The notes below the pieces were generated by a model. That model had not been told where the DNA came from. It did not search any database and saw only the letters and a list, made by a program, of their open reading frames with translations. Below, piece after piece: positions 1 through 9,870 of a stretch of DNA of 57,133 nucleotides (position 1 is its first letter; the number at the start of each line of letters is the position of its first letter). The translations under genes and the position numbers were made by a program. The DNA comes from Histomonas meleagridis (taxonomy: Eukaryota; Parabasalia; Tritrichomonadida; Dientamoebidae), in assembly GCA_020186115.1 (NCBI GenBank), contig WSYJ01000071.1:1-57133 (forward strand), in the 5' to 3' direction.

Positions 1-1
1 G

Positions 2-274
2 TGTGCAAGTGAAGATATATCATTTGAAACTGCTATTGAGTTATGCCCTGACCTGGCAGAGTTTGTGATGTGGTTGAATAGAATTCATGCTCAGTGGAAG
101 GCGACAGGTGTTAGGTTGGAAGAAACCTATCAAGGAAGTCTAATCAGCAATTGTACAATCTTAGCCAGACTCATTTCATTTTGCAAACATGAGCCTATAA
201 ATGATGCAGACTATGGAGATGAGGATACCAAAGAACAACAATCAGTAAGGTTGGAAGAAAATTTGTTTTTTTGA
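2..274 (+). CDS. 3' end of an unidentified protein-coding gene (partial)
   Basis: An open frame runs in from the left edge and ends at a TGA at 272-274, giving about 90 residues. It is rich in charged and aromatic residues around a 'WLNRIHAQWKATGVRLEE' stretch, with an acidic region before the end. No signal peptide, membrane segment or motif is visible in this portion. The start lies outside the window, so length and family cannot be judged. It could be the tail of a real gene or of a repeated element; I do not recognise it. Confidence 0.35.
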   Translation, partial: CASEDISFETAIELCPDLAEFVMWLNRIHAQWKATGVRLEETYQGSLISNCTILARLISFCKHEPINDADYGDEDTKEQQSVRLEENLFF

Positions 275-839
275 GACAACCACACCTACCAGAAACGAAT
301 AATAAACGACCGTTTAAATTATGAATCGGGAAAATCAAGCATGTTTTCACTTGTTTGAGTAACAAAGACACGATAACAGGAATAATGCTTTTTATAAACA
401 GAATTAGAATATGAATTGAGAGTTGAAGAATAAATAAAAAAAAATAGACAAATTGCGATTTATTATCTTCCAAACCAACGTTGTCATCTATGATATCAAC
501 ATAACTATCTAACATACTGAGGTACTAGGTGAGATATTGCATGTTCTTTTTTACTTTCCAAGTCCTTTGGTGGGTTGGACCACGTATATTAAAGGTTTTT
601 TTATTTTTAAAATTCAAAACTTCATAAATTATGTACATTAATATGAATTTTTCACAAATATTATATATAATGATATTATTAATTTTTATTTTTTTTTTTT
701 TATATTTTAACAATCAATAATAATAAGTAAAAAATTATGATATTATTAATTTTTTGATATTATTAATTCAAACAAATGATGTTTGTCGGATGGAGAAAAA
801 TTACCATCGATAAAAACATAACAAATTTTTATAGAAATT

Positions 840-1190
840 GCAGAAAACAATTTCCAGATAAAAATGATGAATACTATTCACAATTAAAGAAACTTTGGGT
901 ATTGATTTCAAACTTTGAACCATGAAAATATTTCCGATTCAGTACAAACAATCTTCAATTTATTTGATAATGATAATATATGCTCTGTTTATAATATAAC
1001 ATATCAATTTATTTACTTATTAATTATTTTTAAAATTTATGGATAGAAAATGTATATCATGCAACTATCAGATAATAACCATTTTTATAAAAAGATATCT
1101 TATAAATGTAAAATCACAAGAATCTAATAGATAGAATATTTAAAAAAGGCGTAGATTTTTCTCAATAAATTTTAAGACTTACTAACAATT
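840..1190 (+). pseudogene. Relic of the N-terminal region of an ankyrin (DUF3447-type) gene
   Basis: Broken frames here read like the N-terminal region of the ankyrin family elsewhere in the window. One piece reads 'SDSVQTIFNLFDNDN' then 'SVYNITYQFIYLL', matching the corresponding part of the minus-strand gene ending at 30143 ('SSVELTMNLFDNN...'). A later piece, 'IFKKGVDFSQ', also fits the family. Stops and frame changes separate the pieces. This is a decayed copy within the otherwise empty AT-rich stretch 275-1373. Boundaries are approximate. Confidence 0.5.
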
Positions 1191-1294
1191 GCAATGATAA
1201 TTTCGTATCACTATTTATTGGTTCTTTTATTTTTCCATTTATTTTTTTTGTTCTTTTAGTGCACGTTTACTATTGTTCAGTCTATCTTCTGATA

Positions 1295-1300
1295 AACGGT
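1295..1300 (+). promoter_or_regulatory. MYB-type AACGGT core upstream of the 1374 gene
   Basis: The hexamer AACGGT lies about 75 bp before the ATG at 1374. The same core, or its ACGGT/AACGTT variants, recurs close to the starts of many genes in this window. Trichomonad promoters are known to use MYB-binding (M3-like) elements together with an initiator. The role here is inferred from position and recurrence only. Confidence 0.35.
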
Positions 1301-1373
1301 TCCTATTTGGCGTTTGTGGAATTTGACTATCTTTGTCACCACAACATTTTGACACTTTCTAAATTAAGAAACA

Positions 1374-2498
1374 ATGGGTTCAAGCGGATCAACTGCTTTA
1401 AATCCATGGGATCGCAAAGTCAGCGAACTCTTTTCTACAGTTAAAATTTCTGAACCATACAATTTTTCACCCGATTTTATTTCTCCAATTATATTTAATG
1501 AATCAACTTTTTATGTATTGATATCAAAAAATGGCTTGGCAAATGTAATTTCTCCAACTCTATCAGAAATTGCTTTCAAAGAATCAATATGTGAAGAACA
1601 AATCATTTCTTTATTTCCATTTGATTTAAGCAAAATCATTTTAACAACAGCAAAAGGGGTTATCTTACTAACTTTCAAAGAAACTAGTTTTGAAAAACAA
1701 ACTTTTGAAATTGATGAACCAATCAAATGTCACAAAGTTGATTCTAATTCGTTTGTTTTAGCAAACAGAAATGGGAATGTTCTTCTTTGTTCTTCTAATG
1801 GATCTTCCACAGATTTATGGAAAGTCCAGGATCAAGAAATAATTGATTCAATAATATTTAAATGCGAAAGCTCATCAGTACTTATCATATCTACAAAAGA
1901 GTTTTTATTCCTTGGTGACTTAAGTCCCAACACTAAACCTGTTTTTCATCCAATTCCAAACATACGCAATCTAACACAATGCGATTCCAAAACCATGTTT
2001 TTCTTAAATGGTAAAGGCGATGTTTGCTTTCTCGAAGTGAGAGATGATAAAACAGTGAGCGATCCAACTACCATCAAAAACGGCACTTTTTGTGGACTAC
2101 ATTGCCTCTGCAATGGAACTGTTCTCTTTTATAGCAAGAACGAAATATGTACGTACTCTCTGCAGCCTACTCCGATAATTATTGGTACTACTCTTATTAA
2201 CAATCATGAAATTGATAAAATTATCTTTATGAGAGAACCAAGAGTTTTCATAGTAATGACAAAAAATGGAAGACTGGTTGTGTGCAGGCATCCAAGTTTC
2301 TCAAAAGCTGATAAAAAACCAGAAATTGAACAGATGGAATTATTCCAATACCACAAAGAACCAATTAAAGTAGGATGTTGCGGCGAAGAATTGTCTTTCA
2401 TGACAGTAGATGAAAGTGGCGTTTGTGTTCTTTGGGAAAACTTCCCAAATTGGCTCGATGCACCATTCACGCTTGGAATGTTTGGAGAATCAGAATAA
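1374..2498 (+). CDS. Beta-propeller-like (possibly RCC1-type) protein
   Basis: This encodes 374 aa, starting at an ATG after a short A-rich leader and ending at a TAA. The protein lacks a signal peptide and membrane segments. It shows repeated blocks of about 50 residues in which a hydrophobic strand, a 'xxNGxG' turn and another strand alternate, for example 'FVLANRNGNVLLC', 'MFFLNGKGDVCFL' and 'VIVMTKNGRLVVC'. The last block, 'VGCCGEELSFMTVDESGVCVLWENF', resembles the RCC1 blade in which a Cys-Gly-x-x segment precedes a Gly turn and a Trp-containing strand. That suggests a seven-bladed propeller of WD40 or RCC1 type. No catalytic motif is seen. Function is unknown; a binding or scaffold role is an inference from the fold guess. 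Confidence 0.55.
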   Translation: MGSSGSTALNPWDRKVSELFSTVKISEPYNFSPDFISPIIFNESTFYVLISKNGLANVISPTLSEIAFKESICEEQIISLFPFDLSKIILTTAKGVILLTFKETSFEKQTFEIDEPIKCHKVDSNSFVLANRNGNVLLCSSNGSSTDLWKVQDQEIIDSIIFKCESSSVLIISTKEFLFLGDLSPNTKPVFHPIPNIRNLTQCDSKTMFFLNGKGDVCFLEVRDDKTVSDPTTIKNGTFCGLHCLCNGTVLFYSKNEICTYSLQPTPIIIGTTLINNHEIDKIIFMREPRVFIVMTKNGRLVVCRHPSFSKADKKPEIEQMELFQYHKEPIKVGCCGEELSFMTVDESGVCVLWENFPNWLDAPFTLGMFGESE

Positions 2499-2644
2499 AA
2501 ATGTATCTTTATCATGTTTTATATAAAACTTTTAGGAAGGAAAAGCATTAATTTTAAACTTAGTTGCGTTCTTGCGTAGAAAATTTAAAGAATAATGGGG
2601 TGCCCTAAATATGTTTAAACGTATTTAAAAAAACGTATTCATAG

Positions 2645-3781
2645 ATGGAAAGCTTGTCTTGGCTTTTCGTAAATAATATAACATTACAGGGAAATGGATT
2701 CAAGCCATTAAACGAAAAGCCACATTTTTCCTTGCTTTTACTTCCTCTTAGTATTTCAAGCATTTTAACATTTTCAAAAATCACATTTCCTTCTAAAACA
2801 CGAATAGTTCATTATTCTCCGTTGCTATTTTCAAAGTGCCAATTTTCAGAAAGTTCATCTTTTGAGCTATCATCATTTTCAAAAATTACAATTGATGAAA
2901 CAAATTTTAAAAATCTAAAAAACATATTAACATTCAAAAATTCAGAATCAATTACCATTAAGAATTGTAGTTTTAATTCAGCTACTACGTCAATTCTTGA
3001 CATTTCGGATTCAAAAAAAGTTACCATTCAGATGAACTCATTCAACCATACAGAAAACCATGCGCCTATACATCTAACGCATGTGTCAGATGCCATTATT
3101 ACTAACACCAATTTTACTGGATTAACATCTGGTTCAATTATATCAGATTGTGCAAATCTTTATATCGGCTCATGTATATTCTGCAATGTATCTTCTTCAA
3201 GTGGAGGTGCATTACATCTTTCCAATACCACATCTATAATTGCATATTGTCTCTTTCAAAATTGTTCTGCGAAATCTTATGGTGGCTCCATATATAATAG
3301 AGATGGTAAGCTTAAAGTTGACTCGTGCAGCTTTGCTAACAATATCGCTAGCGAAGGGTACTCAATGTACTCAACAGGCGGAAACTGCTTTATCGAAAAG
3401 TGCATTTTTTCAGGCGAATTCAAAACAGAAATTTCCGGCAGTTTAATTCAAAAATTCAATAACACCTTTGTATCGGCTTTAAACGTTGTTCCTTTATCAT
3501 TTGTTACACCTTCAGCAACTTTCACACCTTCACCTTCAATGTCACCTGTCCCTTTTACATATGGACCTGATGATGATGGTGGATGGACGCGAAATACAAA
3601 AATTATTGTTGGTTGCGGATGCGGAATTGGTGGATGTATACTCATAATTGTTGTTGCTTATATTATATATGTTAAAGTCAAACAAATTAATTCATCAAAA
3701 GTTTATGTGGCAGAATCTACAAATGAAAACAAACAGCCAACAGGAACAACTTTTGTGTCTAAAACATATGACCTTCCATAA
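2645..3781 (+). CDS. Pmp-like beta-helix surface protein with C-terminal membrane anchor
   Basis: This 378-aa protein carries short beta-helix coils with the polymorphic-membrane-protein signatures GGA/GGS and FxxN, seen as 'GGALHL', 'GGSIYN' and 'FANN' around residues 190-235. A Pro/Ser/Thr-rich stalk follows. One strongly hydrophobic segment with many Gly and Cys lies at residues 319-343, then a 35-residue cytoplasmic tail. Parabasalids have families of Pmp-like type I surface proteins of this plan, thought to act in adhesion. The first residues are not a convincing signal peptide, so the true start may lie upstream or the 5' end may be shortened. A second member of the same type lies at 54687-55958. 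Identification as Pmp-like is good; the ligand is unknown. Confidence 0.75.
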   Translation: MESLSWLFVNNITLQGNGFKPLNEKPHFSLLLLPLSISSILTFSKITFPSKTRIVHYSPLLFSKCQFSESSSFELSSFSKITIDETNFKNLKNILTFKNSESITIKNCSFNSATTSILDISDSKKVTIQMNSFNHTENHAPIHLTHVSDAIITNTNFTGLTSGSIISDCANLYIGSCIFCNVSSSSGGALHLSNTTSIIAYCLFQNCSAKSYGGSIYNRDGKLKVDSCSFANNIASEGYSMYSTGGNCFIEKCIFSGEFKTEISGSLIQKFNNTFVSALNVVPLSFVTPSATFTPSPSMSPVPFTYGPDDDGGWTRNTKIIVGCGCGIGGCILIIVVAYIIYVKVKQINSSKVYVAESTNENKQPTGTTFVSKTYDLP

Positions 3782-3842
3782 TTAATAAAATGTGTTTTCT
3801 TTTCTTTTATTTTTAATAGCAGTTTAATTTATTTGGAATAAA

Positions 3843-5745
3843 ATGAAATGCAAACGACCGTTTTCGAAAGGAGGCCGTTTAACGAAGAACGTTTATAATT
3901 TCATGTCCAGAAGAGCAAGAGCAGGAAGTTCTTCCTCTCTTTCTTTATATCAAGAGCAATTAAAGGCATTAGCTCATCTAGAAACAGACATTCTTCAATT
4001 AAATGAAATGACAATTAAATCAGTTATTTCATCAATTCTTGCTTCAAATATGATAATCGATAATGCCAAAATTTACAGTATTTTTAAATTACTTCATGTT
4101 GCAGTACAAATTAGGCCAAATATTATTGAGTACATTGCTGATATTTTTCTTCAATTTCACCAAAGACATATTGATATTGAAACTTTCTTAAAAATGATTC
4201 TTCATTTTCCTTCATTTAAATTTTTTTTATATCAATTATATAAAAGAGGTGTAATAACCATTGAATACATAATTCAAAATCTTGATAATGATTCAGATTT
4301 ATTTTTATATTTTGCACCTGAGATTGAAGAAAACGATCCATTGTTCTTCTCCCAACATATGTATCTCATTACTAAATCTAACGTATGCATATATAATCCT
4401 GAAACACATTTTTCTCGTCGAGAACTTGGAATAAATGATTCAGATATTGCGATTTCTCTTCGAAATGATGACGTTGAAACACTTAAAAGTATTCTTTATC
4501 AAGCAAATATTACCTTTGTTGAGCCTTCTTTTTTTGAGCGTTGTGGATATATTAATCACGTTGTAACATTAATTGATTATTCTGCATATTTTTCGGCTAT
4601 TAATTGCTTTAACTTTTTACGCAGTCAAAATTTTGAAATTACGAATTCAACTTTAAATTTTGCGATTGCTGGAGGAAATAATGATATTATTAATATATGT
4701 AAAGAATCATTACAAAGTGTTAATGCTTCTACTTTTATAACTGCGATTCAATTTCATCGAAATTTATTTTTAAAGCAAATTATTGACTTTAGTCATATCC
4801 AAACAGATATTAATTTTCTTACATGTAGTATTAACTCAAATAACACAACAGCGTTTTTAAACTTCTTAAAGACCGATATAAACAAACTTAATGATGAAGG
4901 AATGACAGCACTTCATTGTTCAGTACACTCTCGAAATTTATTATATATTCAAGCATTATGTTCGACGCCAAACATAAAAATCAATCAAAAAGATATAAAT
5001 GGAATGACTCCATTACATCTTTCTGCTTCTCTTGGATACTTCGAAATTGTTTTTTATTTTACGTTTCAAAATAGAATACATATTAATGAAACAGATAATA
5101 ATGGTTATACTGCTCTCCATATGGCTTCAAAAGGCGGATTTACGCAAATTGTTTCACTTCTTACATCGACAGAAAATATAGAAATTGATAAAAGAAATAT
5201 AAATTTGTTTTGATTTCTTATATTTGTTTCTATTTTTTGGCGTATTTTTTGCTGTTTCGAAACTCCACTTCACGTCGCAGCAATGGAAGGGAACTTAGAT
5301 ATTGTAAAACATTTTTGTGCGATTCATGGTGTTGATGTTAACGCAAGAGATGTTTTTTAATAATTTATAAATTTGGCGTTTTGTGCTTTCTTTTACAACT
5401 CCTTTGTTAGCAGCAATGGTTTTTAATCAACAAAATGTTGTTGAGTACCTTTGTGATCATCCGTATGTTGATGTTAACGCTGTAAATAATGCCGTCTATA
5501 AATATGTTTCGGAGTTTTTTGGTAATTCATCAAAATATCATTTTTTACGCTATCCTATATTCATCATTTGAGTTTGTAAGGTTCTTGGTTTCGTTAAATA
5601 GAATTGAAGTTAATAGACCAAATGCAGAAGGAGTTTTTCTAATTAATTTAGAACACCTTATCAGATTGCAGCTTTGCTCAAAAATAGAGCACTGATGGAT
5701 TTGTTGAAACCGTTTCAATCTCGAGAAGTGAGCGAAAGTGAATAA
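3843..5745 (+). CDS. Ankyrin-repeat protein (DUF3447-like N-terminus) interrupted by four spacers
   Basis: An uninterrupted 456-codon frame encodes a helical N-terminal region of about 300 residues of the trichomonad ankyrin family, then three ordinary ankyrin repeats ('GMTALHCS', 'GMTPLHLS', 'GYTALHMA'). It stops in a spacer just after 'IEIDKRN'. Further ankyrin units continue beyond stops and frame shifts: 'TPLHVAAMEGNLDIVKHF' from 5262, 'TPLLAAMVF' from 5398, a unit from about 5534 ending 'VNRP', and a final 'TPYQIAALLKNRALMDLL' from 5653, closing at a TAA at 5743-5745. The spacers at 5196-5261, 5349-5397, 5485-5533 and 5621-5652 are 66, 49, 49 and 32 nt where 15 nt is normal. Joining the units across them restores one continuous repeat domain. 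It is either an intron-containing gene or a decaying one. Confidence 0.6.
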
Positions 5746-5899
5746 AAAATATGTTTTATATAAAACTATTTTTTTTTTTTAAATGTATTTAATCATTTAC
5801 TTTCTAATGTTTTCTGTGAACATTTGATCTTTGTGTTGATTTTGATTGTTAGTAATATACGCTTCATTTCTATTTCTTGTTGAAATTGATGATTTGATT

Positions 5900-6240
5900 T
5901 TATTGAAGATGACATTTAGAATTTTTGTTCGTACTTTTTTCACGAAGTACATTTATTATTTCTGTATAACCTTCTTGTCGTGCAATTTGAATTGCTGTCA
6001 AATATTATTAAAGCATATTCCAAATTATTAAAACATATATAAAATTATTAAAACATATTCCAAATTATTAAAATGAATATCTTTTTCATATGGCGTTAAA
6101 TCTTTAACTTGTTTTCTAGATATTATTTTATTAAGTAATTTGATGAACCAGATTTATTAGATAAATTTTTATCATTTTCAAATATTAATTTCAAAAATAA
6201 TTTAATATATGAAACACAAAAACAGTTTTATGATGATTAT
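5900..6240 (-). pseudogene. 3' end of an ankyrin-family gene (relic)
   Basis: On the minus strand a clear ankyrin unit, 'TAIQIARQEGYTEIINVLREKS', runs from 5998 to a TAA at 5900-5902. Upstream, after an 83-nt spacer (5999-6081), the frame resumes as '...DLTPYEKD' and then dissolves into degenerate helical sequence with stops. The spacer contains three tandem copies of a 20-nt unit, TTTTAATAATTTGGAATATG and close variants. No intact N-terminal region is present, so this is a relic or the isolated tail of a gene. It lies convergent to the 3843 gene. Confidence 0.55.
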
Positions 6241-6356
6241 TTATAAATAAAATATACATCAATTAGTTAGTTAGAGAAATGAAATTTTTAATCTAGAAAA
6301 AAGTTAAAATCTTGAAAATGACTTAAGACGGAAATTTTACGTAATCCGTTTCCATT

Positions 6357-6782
6357 TTAAACGAAAATAGAACTAAGGTAACTAATAATTTTGGCTCGTG
6401 ATGTTTCAACAATTTCTCCATCCATCACAATTTCATTTAATGTAGTATATGTTTCGGCAAGATGATAGAGTATATGGAATTCGGTAATATCTCCAAAATA
6501 CTCACGAAGTGTTTGGAAGAAGAAATCGAAAAATGAAATGATTTCAAGTTCGTTTGCATCTTCTTCAACGCCAGCAATGCAATAAATTGCAAGGTAGCGC
6601 TTATATACTATTTTGATATCATCATGGTGAAAACAAAAACATGTCTCTTCATTCCTTGAAACGCATTGACGAATGATTTCATTTTCAAGTTTTTGACGTT
6701 CTTCAGTTGGAGGCCTTTCTCCGTAGTACTGTGCAAGTCTTGTTTGGCCAAAACGATTCACAATCAAGAAGAATTTAATCAT
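6357..6782 (-). CDS. Clathrin-adaptor AP complex sigma (small) subunit
   Basis: The ATG at 6782 begins 'MIKFFLIVNRFGQTRLAQYY', the diagnostic start of AP sigma subunits; an upstream in-frame extension begins only with TTG and is ignored. The 141 residues match the usual sigma length (about 140-160). Family features seen in order are 'CVSRNEETCFCF', 'KIVYKRYLAIYCIAGV', 'FFDFFFQTLREYFGDI' and, near the end, 'LNEIVMDGEIVETSRAKI'. Sigma subunits form the core of heterotetrameric adaptors that sort cargo into vesicles at the trans-Golgi, endosomes or plasma membrane, and bind dileucine signals with the large chain. The opening and the 'CxSR' block look closest to the AP-4 sigma, but AP-1/2/3 cannot be excluded by eye. 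Confidence 0.88.
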   Translation of the reverse strand: MIKFFLIVNRFGQTRLAQYYGERPPTEERQKLENEIIRQCVSRNEETCFCFHHDDIKIVYKRYLAIYCIAGVEEDANELEIISFFDFFFQTLREYFGDITEFHILYHLAETYTTLNEIVMDGEIVETSRAKIISYLSSIFV

Positions 6783-7254
6783 CACCAAATATAAAAACCG
6801 TAAACGATCACATGTCAAAAAAATTAGGTGGAAATAACCGTTTTCTTCATGTTTATGTCAATATTCTTGAATATTATGTGTTCGAAATTATTTTTTCAGA
6901 CATTTAAGCATGTTAGTTTGATAATTGTGTCCACAAAATATTATTATGTATAAGCTATAATTTTCAACTTTTTGATCAATTCATACATAACTTTTCTCGA
7001 GAATAAATAACCAACCTTTATAGGGAAAGCTACACCACGTTATGATAATTGCAGGTTGCGTATTATTTTTAACCAGATAATTATTAAAAAAATTCTTTCA
7101 TATAAAATTTCATGAAAAAATTATCATTGTCTTCGTTTTGCTTCATCATTAAATTCGCAAAAACAACTTTAAGTGCTGTCGTACTTAGGGGATGCTTGTT
7201 TATTAAATAAAATTAAAAAAAAATGAACATGAAGAACGACTATTTATTAATTCT

Positions 7255-7854
7255 TTAGCAACATTTCTTGCCTTCCTGCTTTGTGGTTTCCTTGCTTATT
7301 TTAACTGTTTTTTGTTCAATCACTGTTGGATTGATGTCATTGTATAATTTTGCAGCTTCTTGGAAAATTTCTTTGACGCCAAAACCGGAACTTGCAGATG
7401 TCATGAGATGAAGGTTTGCACCAAATCGTTGTAAGTATTCATTTCCTCTTTCAACGCATTCGGTTTGTTGTTCTTGTGTAAGTAAATCTGACTTTGTTGT
7501 AACCAAAAAAATTTTACAATCTGGAACAAACTTACGCACTCTTGATATCCATTCTTCAATTGTATCCTCCCTCTCAAGATCATAACAAACGAAAGCAACG
7601 TGTGAATCACGATAAAACATTTGTGATATAGATTGAAATCTTTCTTGACCTGCAGTATCCCAAATTTGGAGGTTTACCTTTGCCCCGTCATCCAAGGTAA
7701 CTGTTGCAGTACATGAAGCTGGCGCAACTGTTGATAATTCTTGGTTTTCAAACGGGCTATCTAAAAATACACTAATAAGAGATGTTTTACCAACGCCAGC
7801 GGAACCAACTAAAATTACTTTTAGAGAAGCCTTATCATCGACTTCAAAAGACAT
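7255..7854 (-). CDS. Rab-family small GTPase
   Basis: This encodes 199 aa from an ATG at 7854. It has the P-loop GSAGVGKTS (residues 17-25), switch II WDTAGQE (65-71), the G4 motif as TKSD (120-123) in place of NKxD, a TSASSG G5 region, and a C-terminal Cys-Cys for geranylgeranylation. The 'QERF' and 'FYRDSHVAFVCYDL' segments are Rab-typical. Such proteins recruit effectors for vesicle tethering and fusion. The Asn-to-Thr change at G4 occurs in some Rabs and should still allow guanine binding. The switch I effector region has few recognisable subtype markers, so I do not assign a Rab subfamily. An ACGGTTTT core lies about 25 bp upstream of the ATG on the coding strand. Confidence 0.92.
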   Translation of the reverse strand: MSFEVDDKASLKVILVGSAGVGKTSLISVFLDSPFENQELSTVAPASCTATVTLDDGAKVNLQIWDTAGQERFQSISQMFYRDSHVAFVCYDLEREDTIEEWISRVRKFVPDCKIFLVTTKSDLLTQEQQTECVERGNEYLQRFGANLHLMTSASSGFGVKEIFQEAAKLYNDINPTVIEQKTVKISKETTKQEGKKCC

Positions 7855-8461
7855 TTCTGGTGCGAATTTAAAACCGTCAATTTAACCAGTTTGAAACCGA
7901 CAACAATTGAGGTAAAAAATAAACTTTTTCTATGCTTAATTCAAGTTTTCAGATCTTCTTTGATATCATGGTTTATATACATTGTAATATTTGTATTAAC
8001 TCCTTTTGTGTGAAAATAATCGGCATATGTAAAATAGTTTATTGTATTCCAATTTACAAATTATTTAATTTTTGTTTATACTAAAACATTTGGGTAAAAA
8101 TGTTTTGTAAGATGTTAATTCAATATGCGTTATCAAAGTTAAAAATAAAACAACTTTTCATCAAGCTATTTATAATAGATGTTGGCTAACTTTAGTTTAA
8201 CCAATCATGAGGTAATGACTCCACATATGCTTTCATGTTGAAGATTTTATCCATATCAAAATTCGTATTCATACAATCAAAAAACATATGGAACAAGTCC
8301 AAAATTGACATCGAAAAGTGTAAACGAAACTTTTTGAGATATTATTGAATCAAATTTGATCGTTTTTGTACTTTTTATTTTGTTCTGATTTAAGAAGGCG
8401 CAGTGAGAAAACATTTTTCAAAAACCAAACAATAAACATCAACAAGTGATTTAAAAACATT

Positions 8462-9259
8462 TTATTCTTCTATTGAATCTGATTCAAGCTCATCATCTTC
8501 GCTCACATTCCTCCTCATTCGTCTCTGTTGACCTCGTGTTGCCATTCTCTTCGGCGGCCCCTTCTCCTCTTCTTCTGTTTCGGAACTGCTTCCCTCACTT
8601 TTGGCTTCTTCTTCATTTTCTTCTTCAATTTCACCTGTTACAAGTTCATTTGCCATGGAATGCAGCGTGTTTACACCAAACTCAGCATAAAACCTCGGGC
8701 CGAGAGTGACACTACGATTTGTATTCGAAGCGTTCTCATCATCAATCTTTTTCAATTTGAAATAATCTTGTGATGCCCACTTATGCATGATCTCCGGCCA
8801 CTTCCCAAAATCTGGTGAATCGAGAGGGACGTTTGAATTCTGTAGCACTTGTCCAAGTTGTTCTAAATCTAATTGATTGCCTTTGTATTGGACGACAAAA
8901 AAACAGAAAACAAGTAAACCATATTCCTTCTTTTGATGGGGAGTGAATGGAATTGGAACATTATCGGGATACTTCTGACGACGAACAAGGAAAAATTTTG
9001 ATGATTGACTTGGCTTTTCATCAGGAGCTAAACCTTGAACAAGGTTGAGCCCCATAGTTTTGTTAAGTAGATCATTTGTTGATTCAATTGGGTCAATTCG
9101 TTTGCGACGTGATTTTTCTCGGAATTCATCTAAAATTGGTCGAATCTGAATTTTTCGAACTGCTTGTTTTTCTCTGTTTTTGTATATAAAGTAACGGGCG
9201 ACACGTCCTGTTTCCATATTATTCTGTTTGGAATCATTGTCTTCGTATTCGTCGTCCAT
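8462..9259 (-). CDS. MAGE-homology protein, probable Nse3 subunit of SMC5/6
   Basis: The ATG at 9259 opens 'MDDEYEDND'; an eight-codon extension starts only at TTG. The 265-aa protein has a basic region (about residues 25-70), then a segment with MAGE-domain character: 'GLLVFCFFVVQYKGNQLDLEQLGQVLQ' (winged helix A), 'KWASQDYFKLKKI' (wing) and 'SVTLGPRFYAEFGVNTLHSMANEL', the last matching the conserved 'WGPRA..E' box. The tail is acidic and Glu/Ser-rich with a basic patch 'RGQQRRMRRN'. In single-copy protists the MAGE domain is Nse3, which binds Nse1 and Nse4 in the SMC5/6 DNA-repair complex. Family assignment is by motif pattern; the divergence leaves some doubt. Confidence 0.68.
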   Translation of the reverse strand: MDDEYEDNDSKQNNMETGRVARYFIYKNREKQAVRKIQIRPILDEFREKSRRKRIDPIESTNDLLNKTMGLNLVQGLAPDEKPSQSSKFFLVRRQKYPDNVPIPFTPHQKKEYGLLVFCFFVVQYKGNQLDLEQLGQVLQNSNVPLDSPDFGKWPEIMHKWASQDYFKLKKIDDENASNTNRSVTLGPRFYAEFGVNTLHSMANELVTGEIEEENEEEAKSEGSSSETEEEEKGPPKRMATRGQQRRMRRNVSEDDELESDSIEE

Positions 9260-9462
9260 TGGCGCCTTATGTTTGACTAGCAAGCAAACATTGTCAATTT
9301 TCGACGGTTATTTAAATCTAAACGTACATTAAAAACAGCAACTTCACTTAGCCGTTTATCGTTGCGCACTTTTTGGAAAGTGACAGAATGAGTTTTTTCC
9401 CTTTCATCAAATAAGTTGAAAATCTTGAAATTTTAGAAGCTAAAATTAAAATAATTAGTTGT

Positions 9463-9870
9463 TTATTGTTCTTCCTTCTTCATTCTGCAACCTGCATTGT
9501 ATACGAAAATATTCTTTTCTTGTGCGGCCTTTTCGATCTGACGACGAAGCTTTCCGCCAACAGCATGATGGATAACTGCACAATATTTTGTGTTATTGGT
9601 GAATAATGGTTCAAGTTCCTTGACATTGTGAACGATAACAGGTCTGAAGCCATTTGGAAGCATGTACTTTGTTTCTTTATCGCTTCCATATCCGCACTTT
9701 GGATGTGCTGGTGTTCCGCGTTGGTTCTTACGGAATCTTGAATCGATACCACGGGTAAGACGCCAGCTTGACTTAACACGAACGAAAAGATCAGATTGAA
9801 TACGGTTGAACCTTGTCTTCTTTTTCTTGATGATTGGTTTATGTTCGGCAGCAACAACTGTTGTTGACAT
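9463..9870 (-). CDS. RPL32: 60S ribosomal protein eL32
   Basis: This 135-aa basic protein matches eL32 throughout: 'KKKKTRFNRIQSDLF' near the start, then 'SWRLTRGIDSRFRKNQRG' and 'PKCGYGSDKETKYMLPNGF', the hallmark of the family, followed by 'KELEPLFTNNTKYCAVIHHAVG'. Length is normal. It is a component of the large ribosomal subunit. The 5' leader is short; the coding strand reads TAACGGTTTTGG about 25 bp before the ATG, one of the clearest MYB-type cores in the window. The DNA is visibly more GC-rich at third positions than neighbouring ankyrin DNA, as expected for a highly expressed gene. Confidence 0.95.
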   Translation of the reverse strand: MSTTVVAAEHKPIIKKKKTRFNRIQSDLFVRVKSSWRLTRGIDSRFRKNQRGTPAHPKCGYGSDKETKYMLPNGFRPVIVHNVKELEPLFTNNTKYCAVIHHAVGGKLRRQIEKAAQEKNIFVYNAGCRMKKEEQ

